A stretch of DNA of 64,000 nucleotides, taken from positions 110,847 to 174,846 of the forward strand of contig NZ_VYKI01000001.1 in the NCBI RefSeq assembly GCF_008710035.1, given 5' to 3'. Positions 1 through 8,271 of the stretch are shown here, piece by piece. How positions within the stretch are numbered: the first letter of the stretch is position 1; the number at the start of each line of letters is the position of its first letter. Under the pieces are notes generated by a model that had not been told where the DNA came from, did no database searches, and saw only the letters and a program-made list of their open reading frames with translations. Position numbers and translations under genes: made by a program. The DNA is from Stenotrophomonas cyclobalanopsidis (lineage in GTDB: Bacteria; Pseudomonadota; Gammaproteobacteria; Xanthomonadales; Xanthomonadaceae).

Positions 1-1
1 C

Positions 2-44
2 CGAGCCCATGCTCGGCTGCAGTAGATCCACGCCATGCGTGGAT
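2..44. repeat. GTAG-headed palindromic repeats (partial, window edge)
   Basis: Bases 2-18 are the tail of a palindrome with core CGAGCCCATGCTCGG, cut by the window edge. Bases 22-44 are a complete monomer: head GTAG, arm ATCCACGC, loop CAT, arm GCGTGGAT. Both match the SMAG/REP style seen throughout the window. Confidence 0.8.
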
Positions 45-97
45 GGGGCTTTCCACGCGTGCCATGATCGCCCCGCCCCCCGTGCTGGAGCACACGG

Positions 98-529
98 ATG
101 TCCACGCTTGCCCTGCTGTTCGCTGTTGCCGGGGCGACGAGCCCGGCCGCCGACCCGGCCACCGTCGCGGCCATCGAGGCCACCTGCCATGACTATGTCG
201 ATGGCCAGCTGGAGGCCGACCCGCCGCGCGCCGCGCGCTCCCTGCACCCGGACCTGGCCAAGCGCGCGGTGCTGGGCGATACGCCCGACGAGCGTCTGGG
301 CCTGCGCCGGATGTCGAAGGACGAACTGGTGGCACTGACGAAGCAGGGGGCGTTGAAGACGCCGAAGGCGCAATGGGACCGCCGCTGCACGGTGCTGGAC
401 GTGACCGGCAACGCCGCCTCGGTGCGGCTGGAAACGCCGTGGTTCGTCGACTACTTCCAGATGGGCCGTTTCGACCAGCGCTGGGTCATCGTCAATGCGC
501 TTTGGTACCCGAAACCGAAGGCGCCGTAG
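98..529 (+). CDS. Putative exported NTF2-like (lumazine-binding-like) protein
   Basis: This 143-aa protein starts with a short hydrophobic segment (about residues 3-18) that looks like a signal peptide, so it is probably periplasmic. The rest resembles small NTF2-like 'putative lumazine-binding' proteins, which form a cone-shaped alpha/beta fold: a helix with HDYVDGQ-like acidic and aromatic residues near the start, then beta strands ending in RWVIVNALWYPK. A GGAG ribosome-binding site sits about 8 nt before the ATG. No catalytic residues can be assigned and the specific function is unknown. The family call is from pattern recognition only. Confidence 0.6.
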   Translation: MSTLALLFAVAGATSPAADPATVAAIEATCHDYVDGQLEADPPRAARSLHPDLAKRAVLGDTPDERLGLRRMSKDELVALTKQGALKTPKAQWDRRCTVLDVTGNAASVRLETPWFVDYFQMGRFDQRWVIVNALWYPKPKAP

Positions 530-533
530 AGCG

Positions 534-785
534 ATGCGTGCTGCCGATAAAGCGTGGACTTCAATCATCGTGCTGGTGGCCGGCATCGCGCTGCTGCCCG
601 GCCTGCTGTACTTGCTCGGGCTGGCGCTGGTGGACGGTCGGCCGAGGCCGGCCCGTGTAGAGCCGAGCCGATGCTCGGCTGCATCCGGGTGCAGAAGCCG
701 AGCATGGGCTCGGCTCTACATCTTCATCGACGCATGGCGTGGATCTACCTCGGCCGGCGATCTTCCTGGTCATCACCAAAAATGA
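534..785 (+). CDS. Possible small membrane protein reading through a repeat
   Basis: The ATG lies 4 nt after the stop of the upstream NTF2-like gene. The first ~35 residues contain one convincing hydrophobic helix (SIIVLVAGIALLPGLLYLLG). From about residue 42 the frame runs through a GTAG repeat pair and then into the 3' end of the convergent ndh gene, so the C-terminal half is probably not ancestral. The ribosome-binding site is weak. It may be a real small membrane protein whose end was remodelled by repeat insertion, or a chance frame. Confidence 0.3.
   Translation: MRAADKAWTSIIVLVAGIALLPGLLYLLGLALVDGRPRPARVEPSRCSAASGCRSRAWARLYIFIDAWRGSTSAGDLPGHHQK
657..719. repeat. GTAG repeat dimer
   Basis: Two inverted GTAG monomers: GTAG at 657-660 and CTAC at 716-719, each with the GCCGAGC...GCTCGGC hairpin. 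They lie between convergent genes and inside the possible small frame at 534-785. Confidence 0.85.
726..748. repeat. GTAG repeat monomer overlapping the ndh stop codon
   Basis: On the minus strand this reads GTAG-ATCCACGC-CAT-GCGTCGAT, the same type as 22-44 with one arm mismatch. The TAG of the head (747-745) is the stop codon of the ndh gene. Confidence 0.8.
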
Positions 786-2022
786 TGCGCGCGCTGCGCT
801 GGTAGCTCCAGTACGCCACCGCCCAGTTCAGCAGCACCACCACGCGGTTGCGGAAACCGATCAGGAAGAACACGTGCGCGGCCAGCCAGAACCACCAGGC
901 CAGCACGCCGGACAGCTGCAGCCTGCCCAGGTGCACGATGGCGGCCATGCGGCCGATGGTGGCCAGGTTGCCGTAGTCGGCGTACTTGAATGGCCCCGGT
1001 GTCGGCTTGCCATGCAGGCGCGCACGGATGACATCGGCCACGTACTTGCCCATCTGCTTGGCGGCGGGTGCCACGCCGGGCACCGGCTTGCCGTTGGCCT
1101 GGTTCACTGCGGCCAGGTCGCCGGCGACGAACAGTTCGGGGTGCCCGGGCAGGGTCAGGTCGGGCTGCACCTGCACGCGGCCGGCACGGTCCAGCGGCAC
1201 GTCCAGCGTGCGCGCCAGCGGCGAGGCGGCCACGCCGGCGGCCCAGACCACGGTGCGTGCGGGCACGAACTGTTCGCCCAGCTTGAAACCGAGGCTGTCG
1301 ATGTCGCTCACCGGGGTGCCGGTCAGTACTTCCACGCCCAGCTTCTCCAGCTGTCGGCGTGCCTTCAGCGAAAGCACCTCGGGGAACGAGGACAGCACGC
1401 GCGGGCCGGCCTCGACCAGGCGCACCTTGGCGCTGGCCGGGTCGATGTGGCGGAACTCGTTGCGCAGGGTGTGGCGGGCGATCTCGGCCAGGGTGCCGGC
1501 CAGTTCGACGCCGGTGGGGCCGCCGCCGACCACCGCGAAGCTCAGCCAAGCGGCCTTCTTCGCCGGGTCCGGTTCGGCCTCGGCGCGCTCGAACGCCAGC
1601 AGCAGCTTGCGGCGCAGGGCGATGGCATCGTCCAGGGTCTTCAGGCCCGGCGCATCGGCCGCCCACTGGTCGTTGCCGAAGTAGGCGTGGGTGGCGCCGG
1701 TGGCCAGCAGCAGGCTGTCGTAGCCCAGGCTGCTGCCGTCGGCCAGCTGCACCTGGCGGATGGCCTTGTCGATGGCGATGACCTCGCCCAGGCGCACTTC
1801 CACGTTGCGCTGGTGGCCGAGGATGTGGCGCAGCGGCGCGGCGATATCGGGGGCGGACAGGCCGGCGGTGGCGACCTGGTACAGCAGGGGTTGGAACAGG
1901 TGGTGGTTGCGGCGGTCGAGCAGGGTGATCCTGATGTTCTCGCGGGCCAGGGCCCGGGTGGCCCAGAGGCCCGCAAAACCGCCGCCGATGATGACCAGGT
2001 GGGGGACTGGTTCGCGGCTCAT
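745..2022 (-). CDS. ndh: Type II NADH:quinone dehydrogenase
   Basis: This 425-aa monotopic flavoenzyme oxidises NADH and reduces quinone without pumping protons. Two dinucleotide-binding motifs are visible: the FAD site IIGGGFAG at residues 11-18 and the NADH site AVVGGGPTGVELAG at about 163-176. The ATG-like second FAD motif (LLATGATHAY) and the GDLAAV FAD-ribose motif are also present. The C-terminal ~55 residues are strongly hydrophobic and then amphipathic (AWWFWLAAHVFFLIGFRNRVVV), as expected for membrane attachment. Length is normal. The gene is monocistronic. Its stop TAG lies in the head of a GTAG repeat. Confidence 0.93.
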   Translation of the reverse strand: MSREPVPHLVIIGGGFAGLWATRALARENIRITLLDRRNHHLFQPLLYQVATAGLSAPDIAAPLRHILGHQRNVEVRLGEVIAIDKAIRQVQLADGSSLGYDSLLLATGATHAYFGNDQWAADAPGLKTLDDAIALRRKLLLAFERAEAEPDPAKKAAWLSFAVVGGGPTGVELAGTLAEIARHTLRNEFRHIDPASAKVRLVEAGPRVLSSFPEVLSLKARRQLEKLGVEVLTGTPVSDIDSLGFKLGEQFVPARTVVWAAGVAASPLARTLDVPLDRAGRVQVQPDLTLPGHPELFVAGDLAAVNQANGKPVPGVAPAAKQMGKYVADVIRARLHGKPTPGPFKYADYGNLATIGRMAAIVHLGRLQLSGVLAWWFWLAAHVFFLIGFRNRVVVLLNWAVAYWSYQRSARIIFGDDQEDRRPR

Positions 2023-2130
2023 CGACGTACTCCAGAGGGGGATGGATGTCGCCCTGCATCATCGCACGTCACATGGCTGCCAGTGGCCATAGGTGATACT
2101 CCGCTCAGCCTGCAGCCCACCGAGGAAATC

Positions 2131-2916
2131 ATGTCCGAACCGGAAAAGCGCATCGCCCTGTTGATCGACGCCGACAATGCGCCGGCCTCGAAGATCGACG
2201 AAGTCCTGGCCGAGGTCGCCCGCTACGGCGTGGCCAACGTGCGCCGTGCGTACGGCAACTGGAAAAGCCCGCGGCTGAAAAGCTGGGAATCGGTGCTGCA
2301 CGAGTACGCCATCCGCCCGATCCAGCAGTTCGCCTACAGCAAGGGCAAGAACGCCTCTGACATGGCCATGGTCATCGATGCCATGGACCTGCTGTACGCG
2401 CGCAACCTCGATGGGTTCGCCATCGTCTCCAGCGATGCCGACTTCACCCCGATGGTGATGCGCCTGCTGACCGATGGCGTGAAAGTGTATGGCTTCGGCG
2501 AGAAGAAGACGCCCGAGCCCTTCGTCAACGCCTGTTCCAAGTTCACCTACCTGGAAGCCCTGGGCCAGACCCACGCCAGCGTGCCCGATGTCGAGGCCGG
2601 GCAGGCGCCCAGCGGGCAGGTCGCTGGCGAGCCCGCGGCCAGTGATGAAGTGCGCCCGCGCAAGAACAGCGCGGAACTGCGCAATGACACGCGCCTGGTG
2701 AAGATGCTGCGGCGTGCGGTGTCTGCCGCCGAGGGCGAGGATGGCTGGTCACACCTGGGACCGGTCGGCAGCCAGATCGGCAACCAGGCCTCGTTCGACC
2801 CGCGCAACTACGGCTACGGCAAGCTCAGCGACCTGCTGGCGGCGATCGGCCTGTTTGAGCTGAAGAAGGACGGCAAGTCGTCCTACGTGCGCGCGCTGCC
2901 GAAGAAGAACCGGTAG
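2131..2916 (+). CDS. NYN-domain putative RNase with C-terminal LOTUS/OST-HTH domain
   Basis: The 261-aa protein has an N-terminal NYN (PIN-like) nuclease fold with its acidic clusters: LLIDADNAP (about residues 9-17), SDMAMVIDAMDLL (about 76-88) and SSDADFTPMV (about 98-107). These Asp residues are the expected metal ligands. After a linker rich in Ala, Pro and Glu, the C-terminal ~55 residues (WSHLGPVGSQI ... GKLSDLLAAIGLFEL) match the OST-HTH/LOTUS fold, which binds RNA. A role in RNA turnover or RNA-guided regulation is inferred from these domains. The ATG at 2131 was chosen because the frame upstream is the antisense of ndh. The stop TAG is also a GTAG repeat head. Confidence 0.85.
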   Translation: MSEPEKRIALLIDADNAPASKIDEVLAEVARYGVANVRRAYGNWKSPRLKSWESVLHEYAIRPIQQFAYSKGKNASDMAMVIDAMDLLYARNLDGFAIVSSDADFTPMVMRLLTDGVKVYGFGEKKTPEPFVNACSKFTYLEALGQTHASVPDVEAGQAPSGQVAGEPAASDEVRPRKNSAELRNDTRLVKMLRRAVSAAEGEDGWSHLGPVGSQIGNQASFDPRNYGYGKLSDLLAAIGLFELKKDGKSSYVRALPKKNR

Positions 2917-2935
2917 TGCCGGCCGCTGGCCGGCA
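2913..2935. repeat. GTAG repeat monomer supplying a stop codon
   Basis: Head GTAG (2913-2916) is followed by the perfect hairpin TGCCGGCC-GCT-GGCCGGCA. TAG at 2914-2916 terminates the NYN gene. Confidence 0.8.
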
Positions 2936-2950
2936 CATCGACGCCGCGAC

Positions 2951-3142
2951 TCAGATCACCCGCGCGTCCGAACCCGCATGGCCGTCGGCAAACCCGGCGG
3001 CGAAATCCTCGACGCCGTTGAAGGCCAGCAGCAACAGCCCGGCGCACAGCAGCTGGTTGCGGCTGGAACGGCGGTAGCCCAGCACCAGCATCACCAGCCC
3101 TGCTGCCAGCAGAACGTAGTTCAAAGCATCCCATGCAGTCAC
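2951..3142 (-). CDS. Small membrane protein of unknown function
   Basis: A 63-aa protein starts at a GTG with an AGGGAGAG ribosome-binding site 6-12 nt upstream. It has two hydrophobic segments (about residues 7-20 and 30-41) separated by a basic GYRRSSRNQ loop, so it is probably a two-pass inner-membrane hairpin. The gene is divergent from the GST gene, with an 80-bp shared intergenic region. I do not recognise the family. The clear ribosome-binding site and the regular hydrophobic/charged pattern argue for a real gene. Confidence 0.55.
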   Translation of the reverse strand: MTAWDALNYVLLAAGLVMLVLGYRRSSRNQLLCAGLLLLAFNGVEDFAAGFADGHAGSDARVI

Positions 3143-3221
3143 GTCGTCTCTCCCTGTGGATGGGCGTATCGTAGCGTTTCCGCGCCACCGTGGCGCACCG
3201 CTGCAGGCAGGGAAATCCGCA

Positions 3222-3842
3222 ATGTTGAAGATCTGGGGCCGCCGCAATTCCAGCAACGTCCGCAAGGTGCTGTGGTGCGCCGAGGAAATCGGGCTGCCGT
3301 ACGAATCCATCGAAGTGGGCGGCAGCCATGGCGGCACGCAGTCGGCCGAATACGTGGCGATGAACCCCAACAGCCTGGTGCCGGTGATCGAAGACCACGG
3401 CCTGCCGCTGTGGGAATCGAACACCATCGTGCGCTACCTGAGCGCGCGCTATTCGCTGGGCACTCTGTACGCCGAAGACCCGATGGAACGCGCGCAGGCC
3501 GAGAAGTGGATGGACTGGAGCACCTCGCGGATGGCCGCGCTGTACTCCGAACTGATCTGGGGCATCATGCGCACCGCGCCGGCCGACCGCGACGAAGCAC
3601 GCATCAACGCCGCCATCGTGCGCGCGGGTGATTACCTGAAGATGGCCGATGAGACCCTGGCCAGGCAGCCGTGGCTGTCGGGCGAGACGTTCGCGATGGG
3701 CGACATTCCGCTGGGTTCCTTGATCTATGCCTGGTTCGAACTGCCGATCCAGCGTCCCGACCTGCCGAACGTGGCCGACTGGTATGCCCGCCTGCGCGAG
3801 CGCCCGGCGTACCAGCGCGGCGTGATGTCGCCGCTTACGTAA
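3222..3842 (+). CDS. Glutathione S-transferase family protein
   Basis: The 206-aa protein has the two-domain GST layout. The N-terminal thioredoxin fold contains RRNSSNVRKVLWCAEE (catalytic Ser/Asn region), a cis-Pro segment NSLVPVIED and the glutathione-binding LWESNTIVRYL. The C-terminal helical domain follows from about residue 85. Such enzymes conjugate or reduce electrophilic substrates with glutathione in the cytoplasm; the substrate cannot be told. The internal ATG at 3222 is preferred because the family starts directly at the first beta strand (LKIWGR). Confidence 0.85.
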   Translation: MLKIWGRRNSSNVRKVLWCAEEIGLPYESIEVGGSHGGTQSAEYVAMNPNSLVPVIEDHGLPLWESNTIVRYLSARYSLGTLYAEDPMERAQAEKWMDWSTSRMAALYSELIWGIMRTAPADRDEARINAAIVRAGDYLKMADETLARQPWLSGETFAMGDIPLGSLIYAWFELPIQRPDLPNVADWYARLRERPAYQRGVMSPLT

Positions 3843-3857
3843 GCGGCAGGGCCGTTG

Positions 3858-3916
3858 GTAGAGTCGAGCTTGCTCGACTGCTTCTGCATGAGGCAGTCGA
3901 GCAAGCTCGACTCTAC
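3858..3916. repeat. GTAG repeat dimer
   Basis: GTAG AGTCGAGC...GCTCGACT pairs with its inverted copy ending CTAC. It lies between the convergent GST and priA genes and could act as a bidirectional transcription barrier. Confidence 0.85.
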
Positions 3917-3935
3917 GCAGCATCGGGCAGCACCC

Positions 3936-6113
3936 TCAATACAGATCCGTCGGATCCACATCCAGCGACCAGCGCACCTTGCGCGCCTCCGGCAGCGCGT
4001 ACAGCTGCGGCACCAGCTGGGCCAGCACGCCATGCAGCGGCGGCCGCTGCAGCGCGGACAGCAGCAGCTGCGTGCGCTGGTAACCGGCGCGACGCGGCAT
4101 CGGCGCCGGCATCGGCCCATAGGCCTCCACCATGTTCTGCTCGCCCAGCAGCTGCCGCGCCGCCAGCAGGAAGGCGTTGGCATGTTCGAGCTGCTGCGCT
4201 TCGGCACGCATCAGCGCCAGATGTGCGAACGGCGGGAAGCCGGCGGCCTGGCGCTGGTTCAGTTCGGCCTGCGCGAACGGGTGGTAGCCACCGCTTACCA
4301 GGGTTTCCAGCAACGGGTGCCCCGGGTGGTGGGTCTGCAGCCAGACCTCGCCGGGATCGCGCGCGCGACCGGCGCGGCCGGCCACCTGGATCAGCTGCTG
4401 GGCCAGCTTTTCACTGGCGCGGAAGTCGGCCGAGAACAGGCCTTCATCGATGCCCACCACCACCACCAGGGTCAGCTTGGGGAGGTCGTGGCCCTTGGCC
4501 AGGATCTGCGTGCCGACCAGGATGCCGGGCTGGTCGCCCAGCTTCGCCAACTGCTGTTCCAGCGCATCGCGGCGGGAGGTGGTGCCGCGGTCGATGCGCA
4601 CCACCGGGTAATCGGGGAAGGCGCTGACCAGGTGCTCTTCCAGGCGCTCGGTGCCGATGCCCTGCGGCTGCAACGCGAGGCTGCCACAGGCCGGGCAGGC
4701 CAGGGGCGCCGGCTGCCGCGCACCGCAGTGGTGGCACTGCAGGCGACGGCCGCCGCCATGCACGGTCATCGGTGCATCGCAGCGCTGGCAGGGCGCGGTC
4801 CAGCCGCAGTCGTGGCACAGCAGCACCGGCGCATAGCCGCGGCGGTTCTTGAACACCAGCACCTGCTGGCCACGCTGCAGGTGTTCGCTGATACCGGCCA
4901 GCACATCGGCCGAGAGGCCATCGTGCAGCGGCCGTTTGCGCACATCGAGGATGCGCACGCGTGGCGGCCGTGCATCACCGGCGCGCTGCTTCAGGCGCAG
5001 GTGGGTGTAACGGCCGGCATAGGCGTTGTGCAGGGTTTCCAGCGAGGGCGTGGCGCTGCCCAGCAGCACCGGGATACCCAGCGCCTTCGCACGCACCAGG
5101 GCGAAATCGCGGGCGTGGTAGCGGATGCCGTCCTGCTGCTTGTAGCTGCCGTCGTGTTCTTCGTCGACGATCAGCAGGCCGGCCTGCGGCAGCGGGGTGA
5201 ACACCGCTGACCGGGTGCCGACGATCGCCCGTGCTTCGCCGCGCGAGGCCGCGGCCCAGACGCGTGCGCGCTCGTTGTCATTCAAGCCCGAATGCAGCGC
5301 ATGCACCGCGATGCCAAGGCGGCCGCGGAAGCGCGCCAGGGTCTGCGGGGTCAGGCCGATTTCCGGCACCAGCACCAGCGCCTGTCTGCCCTGCGCCAGG
5401 CAGTGGATGATCGCCTGCAGGTAGACCTCGGTCTTGCCGCTGCCGGTCACGCCGTCCAGCAGGAAGGCATGGAAGCCGTCGGCAGCGGTGATCGCGGCCA
5501 CGGCCTCGGCCTGTTCGGGGTTGAGGGTGGGGCCGGGCAGGGGCTGCGCATGCTGCGGCGCCACGCTCAGGGCCACGCGCTCGGCCAGCTCGCGCTTGGC
5601 CAGGCTGCGTGCGGCGGTGCGCCAGTCCTCCATGCGCGCGCCCAGCACGTCTTCGTCGACCACGGCCTCGCCCAGCAGTTCGGCCAGTTGCCGCGGGCGG
5701 GTGCCTGCGCGCAGCTTTTCGCGCTGGGCCTGGCCGGCGGCGGTCAGCTGCCAGCCCCAGTGATGGGTGTCGGGCAGGGCCTCGCCATGCCGCAGCGGGC
5801 CGGGCAGGGCGGTGTTCACCACTTCGCCCAACGGTGAATGGGTGTAGCGGGCCAGCCACTGCAGGCTCTGCCACAGCTCGCCCTGCAGCAGTGGCTGCGG
5901 GTCGCACCAGGCCAGTGCCTGGCGCAGGCCCTGGCCGTCGTCCACCTGGCCGTGCCCGGCCACCGTCCCCACCAGCTCGCGGTTGCCGAACGGCACCTTC
6001 AGGCGGCAGCCGACCGGCACGGCCGGGCCCGGGCCTTCCGGTGGCAGGTAGTCGAACAGGCGCGGCAGCGGGACGGGCAGGGCGACCTGCAGGGTCGGGA
6101 TGGGGTCGAGCAT
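3936..6113 (-). CDS. priA: Primosomal replication restart helicase PriA
   Basis: A 725-aa superfamily 2 DNA helicase that recognises stalled forks and reloads the replisome. Visible motifs include the N-terminal DNA-binding part (LPRLFDYLPP), Walker A DGVTGSGKTEVY, Walker B IVDEEHDGSYKQ, and helicase motifs GSATPSLET and QVAGRAGRARDPG. A double zinc site is present, with paired CxxC segments in LLCHDCGW-PCQRC and LQCHHCG-ACPAC. Length is typical. The gene is transcribed alone and convergent with the GST gene. The upstream gap holds DnaA boxes. Confidence 0.95.
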   Translation of the reverse strand: MLDPIPTLQVALPVPLPRLFDYLPPEGPGPAVPVGCRLKVPFGNRELVGTVAGHGQVDDGQGLRQALAWCDPQPLLQGELWQSLQWLARYTHSPLGEVVNTALPGPLRHGEALPDTHHWGWQLTAAGQAQREKLRAGTRPRQLAELLGEAVVDEDVLGARMEDWRTAARSLAKRELAERVALSVAPQHAQPLPGPTLNPEQAEAVAAITAADGFHAFLLDGVTGSGKTEVYLQAIIHCLAQGRQALVLVPEIGLTPQTLARFRGRLGIAVHALHSGLNDNERARVWAAASRGEARAIVGTRSAVFTPLPQAGLLIVDEEHDGSYKQQDGIRYHARDFALVRAKALGIPVLLGSATPSLETLHNAYAGRYTHLRLKQRAGDARPPRVRILDVRKRPLHDGLSADVLAGISEHLQRGQQVLVFKNRRGYAPVLLCHDCGWTAPCQRCDAPMTVHGGGRRLQCHHCGARQPAPLACPACGSLALQPQGIGTERLEEHLVSAFPDYPVVRIDRGTTSRRDALEQQLAKLGDQPGILVGTQILAKGHDLPKLTLVVVVGIDEGLFSADFRASEKLAQQLIQVAGRAGRARDPGEVWLQTHHPGHPLLETLVSGGYHPFAQAELNQRQAAGFPPFAHLALMRAEAQQLEHANAFLLAARQLLGEQNMVEAYGPMPAPMPRRAGYQRTQLLLSALQRPPLHGVLAQLVPQLYALPEARKVRWSLDVDPTDLY

Positions 6114-6527
6114 CGGGGCAGTGTAACGGGCCGGGCGGGGTCCAATGGCAGAGGCGATGGCGTCGCCCGCGTCTGTCGGTGAATCATAAATGTCACCTAA
6201 ATATCGGTGGCTGTTAGAGATTCGGTCTTATCCACATCTTCTGTGGATAACGTTGTGTGTTACCGGTCGGCGGGCGCGCATGAGGCCGATGGCGACGGCT
6301 TTACACTTGGGTTGGTCAAAAAATAGCCATACTTAAAATACCAATAAAATCAATTACTTGATCGTGAAACATTGCTGAAGCAAGGTGAATCCGCGGCTTC
6401 ACAACGATTCGGCCGGGGACCGCATTGATGCTGTGCACAACCTGCAGCACGAAGTGCCCGTGGGCGCAAGTCCTGCCGACCGCCGATGGGCTGCCGCTAT
6501 CATGCCCGCAGACCTTTGGAGTAACCG
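6114..6527. other. Long intergenic region between divergent priA and the 6528 gene
   Basis: About 414 bp without a convincing gene. It contains the inverted DnaA-box pair (6228-6250) and then an AT-rich stretch at about 6308-6375, unusual for this genome, which includes the small dyad ATCAA-TTAC-TTGAT. It probably carries the divergent promoters of priA and the downstream gene. Confidence 0.5.
6228..6250. promoter_or_regulatory. Inverted pair of perfect DnaA boxes
   Basis: TTATCCACA (6228-6236) and TGTGGATAA (6242-6250) are both exact matches to the strong DnaA-box consensus. They face each other across 5 bp. This suggests DnaA-controlled transcription of priA and/or the divergent gene, or a DnaA-titration site. 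Confidence 0.6.
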
Positions 6528-7526
6528 ATGACGGCTGTGCCCGCCCCTGTTTCCTCGACCGCGGCCGGCGCGCTGTCGGCGTTCCTGCGTGGCGTCGAAC
6601 GCCGCGCGCTGGTGGTTGCCGAGCTGCAGTGCGGTGACCCCGCCCGCGCCGAGCAGACCCTGGTCGCGGTGATGCGCGCTTTCTCCGCCGTGGCCAGCGA
6701 CCTGCCGATGGCGCAGTGGCCGACCCGTTTCTGGACCCTGCTGGGTCAGCGCCAGGCGCTGCGCGAGCCGGCCGCCGGGCAGTGGCCGCCGCCGCTGGCT
6801 GCCCTGGGCGACATGCCGCCGCTGCCGCGCCTGGCCCTGCTGCTGCGGGTCGGTGGCAGCCTGGATGAAGGTATCGCCACCCGTGTGCTGGATATCGATG
6901 AAGACGGCTACCAGCAGCTGCTGGCCGCCGCCTGCCCGCGCGATGCCCACGGCCAGCCCGACGCCGCGGCGTGGCGCGGCCTGGCCGAGCAGGTGCAGCT
7001 GCGTATCCGCGATCTGCCGGCCAAGCGCCTGCAGCAGCTGCAGCAGCCCTCGGCACCGGCCACGAACAACCAGCCTCCTAGCGCCAGCTGGCGCACGCCG
7101 GAGCGCGACGAGCGCAGCGCGCCCAAGCGCCGCCGCCCCAACACTGGCGCGCCGCGCTGGCGTGGTCCGGTCATCCTGCTGGTGACGGTGGCGGTACTGC
7201 TGGCGGCCGCCCTGGGCTGGCGCTACTGGCAGCACCATGCGCCCGCCAGCGATGCGCCGCTGCCGGAAGGCGTGGTCGCCGAGTCCGGCCCGGTCACCAT
7301 TGAATCCCTGCCGGCCAGCGAGGTGCAGCCGACCGCTGCCGCTGATGGCCACGTGGCCGAGGACGCCGCCATGCTGGCCGACCGCGACTATCCGCTGGCC
7401 GCCGACGCCGACCTGTATGCGTGGAGCGCCGCGGGCGGCCCGTTGCCGGTGGATGAATCCGAACCCAAGCCGACCCGCCCCGAGCCGGTCGGTGCCGCGC
7501 TGGAAACCGCTGCTTCCGATGAATAG
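6528..7526 (+). CDS. Membrane protein with degenerate sigma-70 region 4-like N-terminal domain
   Basis: The 332-aa protein begins with a soluble helical domain resembling the C-terminal half of ECF sigma factors: FWTLLGQRQALR, then LPRLALLLRVGGSLDEGIATRVLDIDEDGYQQLLAAA, which follows the sigma region 4 spacing. A basic Pro-rich linker (about residues 165-205) precedes one transmembrane helix (VILLVTVAVLLAAALGW, about 210-227), leaving ~105 residues outside the cytoplasm. It overlaps the next gene by 8 bp, so the two form an operon with the exported DUF3106 protein. DNA binding is not proven, and the HTH may be a protein-interaction relic. A membrane-anchored regulator or anti-sigma-like role is an inference. 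Confidence 0.5.
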   Translation: MTAVPAPVSSTAAGALSAFLRGVERRALVVAELQCGDPARAEQTLVAVMRAFSAVASDLPMAQWPTRFWTLLGQRQALREPAAGQWPPPLAALGDMPPLPRLALLLRVGGSLDEGIATRVLDIDEDGYQQLLAAACPRDAHGQPDAAAWRGLAEQVQLRIRDLPAKRLQQLQQPSAPATNNQPPSASWRTPERDERSAPKRRRPNTGAPRWRGPVILLVTVAVLLAAALGWRYWQHHAPASDAPLPEGVVAESGPVTIESLPASEVQPTAAADGHVAEDAAMLADRDYPLAADADLYAWSAAGGPLPVDESEPKPTRPEPVGAALETAASDE

Positions 7527-8094
7527 ATTGCTGTTTGCCAGCGCGCTGCTGGCCCTGCCGTTGTCGCTGGCCGCTGCGCCGCCCTCGCTGGAAGTACCGC
7601 TGCCGCCGGCAGCGCCCGGTGCAACGCCAGCGCCGGTTGCCGATACGAGTTCGCCCGCGGCCTTTGCCCAGCTCAGCCCGGAGCAGCAGCGCCAGCGTCG
7701 TGCCGACTATGCTTCATTGAAGGCGCTGCCGGAGGGCGAGCGCGAGCGCATCCGCCAGGCAGCGGCCCGCTTTGCCGCGCTGCCGGCCGCACAGCAGCAG
7801 CGTCTGCGCGAGCAGTTCCAGGCCCAGGACCAATCCTTCCGCGACGGCTGGCGGCTGGGACCGCAGCTTGGCATGCAGTTCCCCAAGCTGCACGGCCTGT
7901 TCGGCCTGGTGCCGCCGGAGCAGCGCGAGGCCGCACTGGCCGCGCTGCGCCAGCTCAGCCCCGCGCAGTTGACGCAATTGACGCTGGTGGCCCAGCGCAC
8001 CCCGCCGCAGGAACGCGATGCCGTGCGCAGCGCCTTCCTTGCCGTGCCGGCTGCCGAACGCGACGCCTGGCTCAAGCACCAGGCCGGCCGGTAG
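7519..8094 (+). CDS. DUF3106 family exported protein
   Basis: The 191-aa protein has a signal peptide (LLFASALLALPLSLAAA) and Gln/Ala/Arg-rich helices with repeated short motifs (LSPEQQRQRRADYASL, ALPAAQQQRLREQF, LSPAQLTQLTLVAQRTPPQERDAVRSAFLAVPAAERDAWL), typical of DUF3106 proteins. It is probably periplasmic and helical. The start ATG overlaps the upstream membrane-protein gene by 8 bp, implying coupled translation. The molecular function is unknown. The stop codon TAG is part of the GTAG repeat head at 8091. Confidence 0.7.
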   Translation: MNRLLFASALLALPLSLAAAPPSLEVPLPPAAPGATPAPVADTSSPAAFAQLSPEQQRQRRADYASLKALPEGERERIRQAAARFAALPAAQQQRLREQFQAQDQSFRDGWRLGPQLGMQFPKLHGLFGLVPPEQREAALAALRQLSPAQLTQLTLVAQRTPPQERDAVRSAFLAVPAAERDAWLKHQAGR

Positions 8095-8177
8095 AGTCGA
8101 CCGTTGGTCGACTATCGCGCAACACGCACGTGTTGCCGGGATCCACGTGAAGAGCAGTCGACCAACGGTCGACTCTA
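8091..8177. repeat. GTAG repeat dimer supplying a stop codon
   Basis: Inverted arms GTAG AGTCGACC...GGTCGACT and the mirror copy ending CTAC. The head GTAG at 8091-8094 contains the stop of the DUF3106 gene. Confidence 0.85.
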
Positions 8178-8271
8178 CCCAGCAGGCGGCACCGTTTGGC
8201 CGTAAAATAACCGGCCGCAACCCGGTGCCTGTGCCCTTCGCGCGCAACCGTAGTTGGCGTCCTGTACTTCC

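Noticed and set aside
739..2130. Long plus-strand frame in front of the NYN gene
   Set aside because: It is the antisense of ndh, rich in His, Gln and Gly as expected for a shadow frame in GC-rich DNA. The NYN domain starts cleanly at 2131.
6114..6527. Replication origin (oriC)
   Set aside because: There are only two DnaA boxes, and dnaA, dnaN, rpmH or gidB are not nearby, so an origin is unlikely despite the AT-rich tract.
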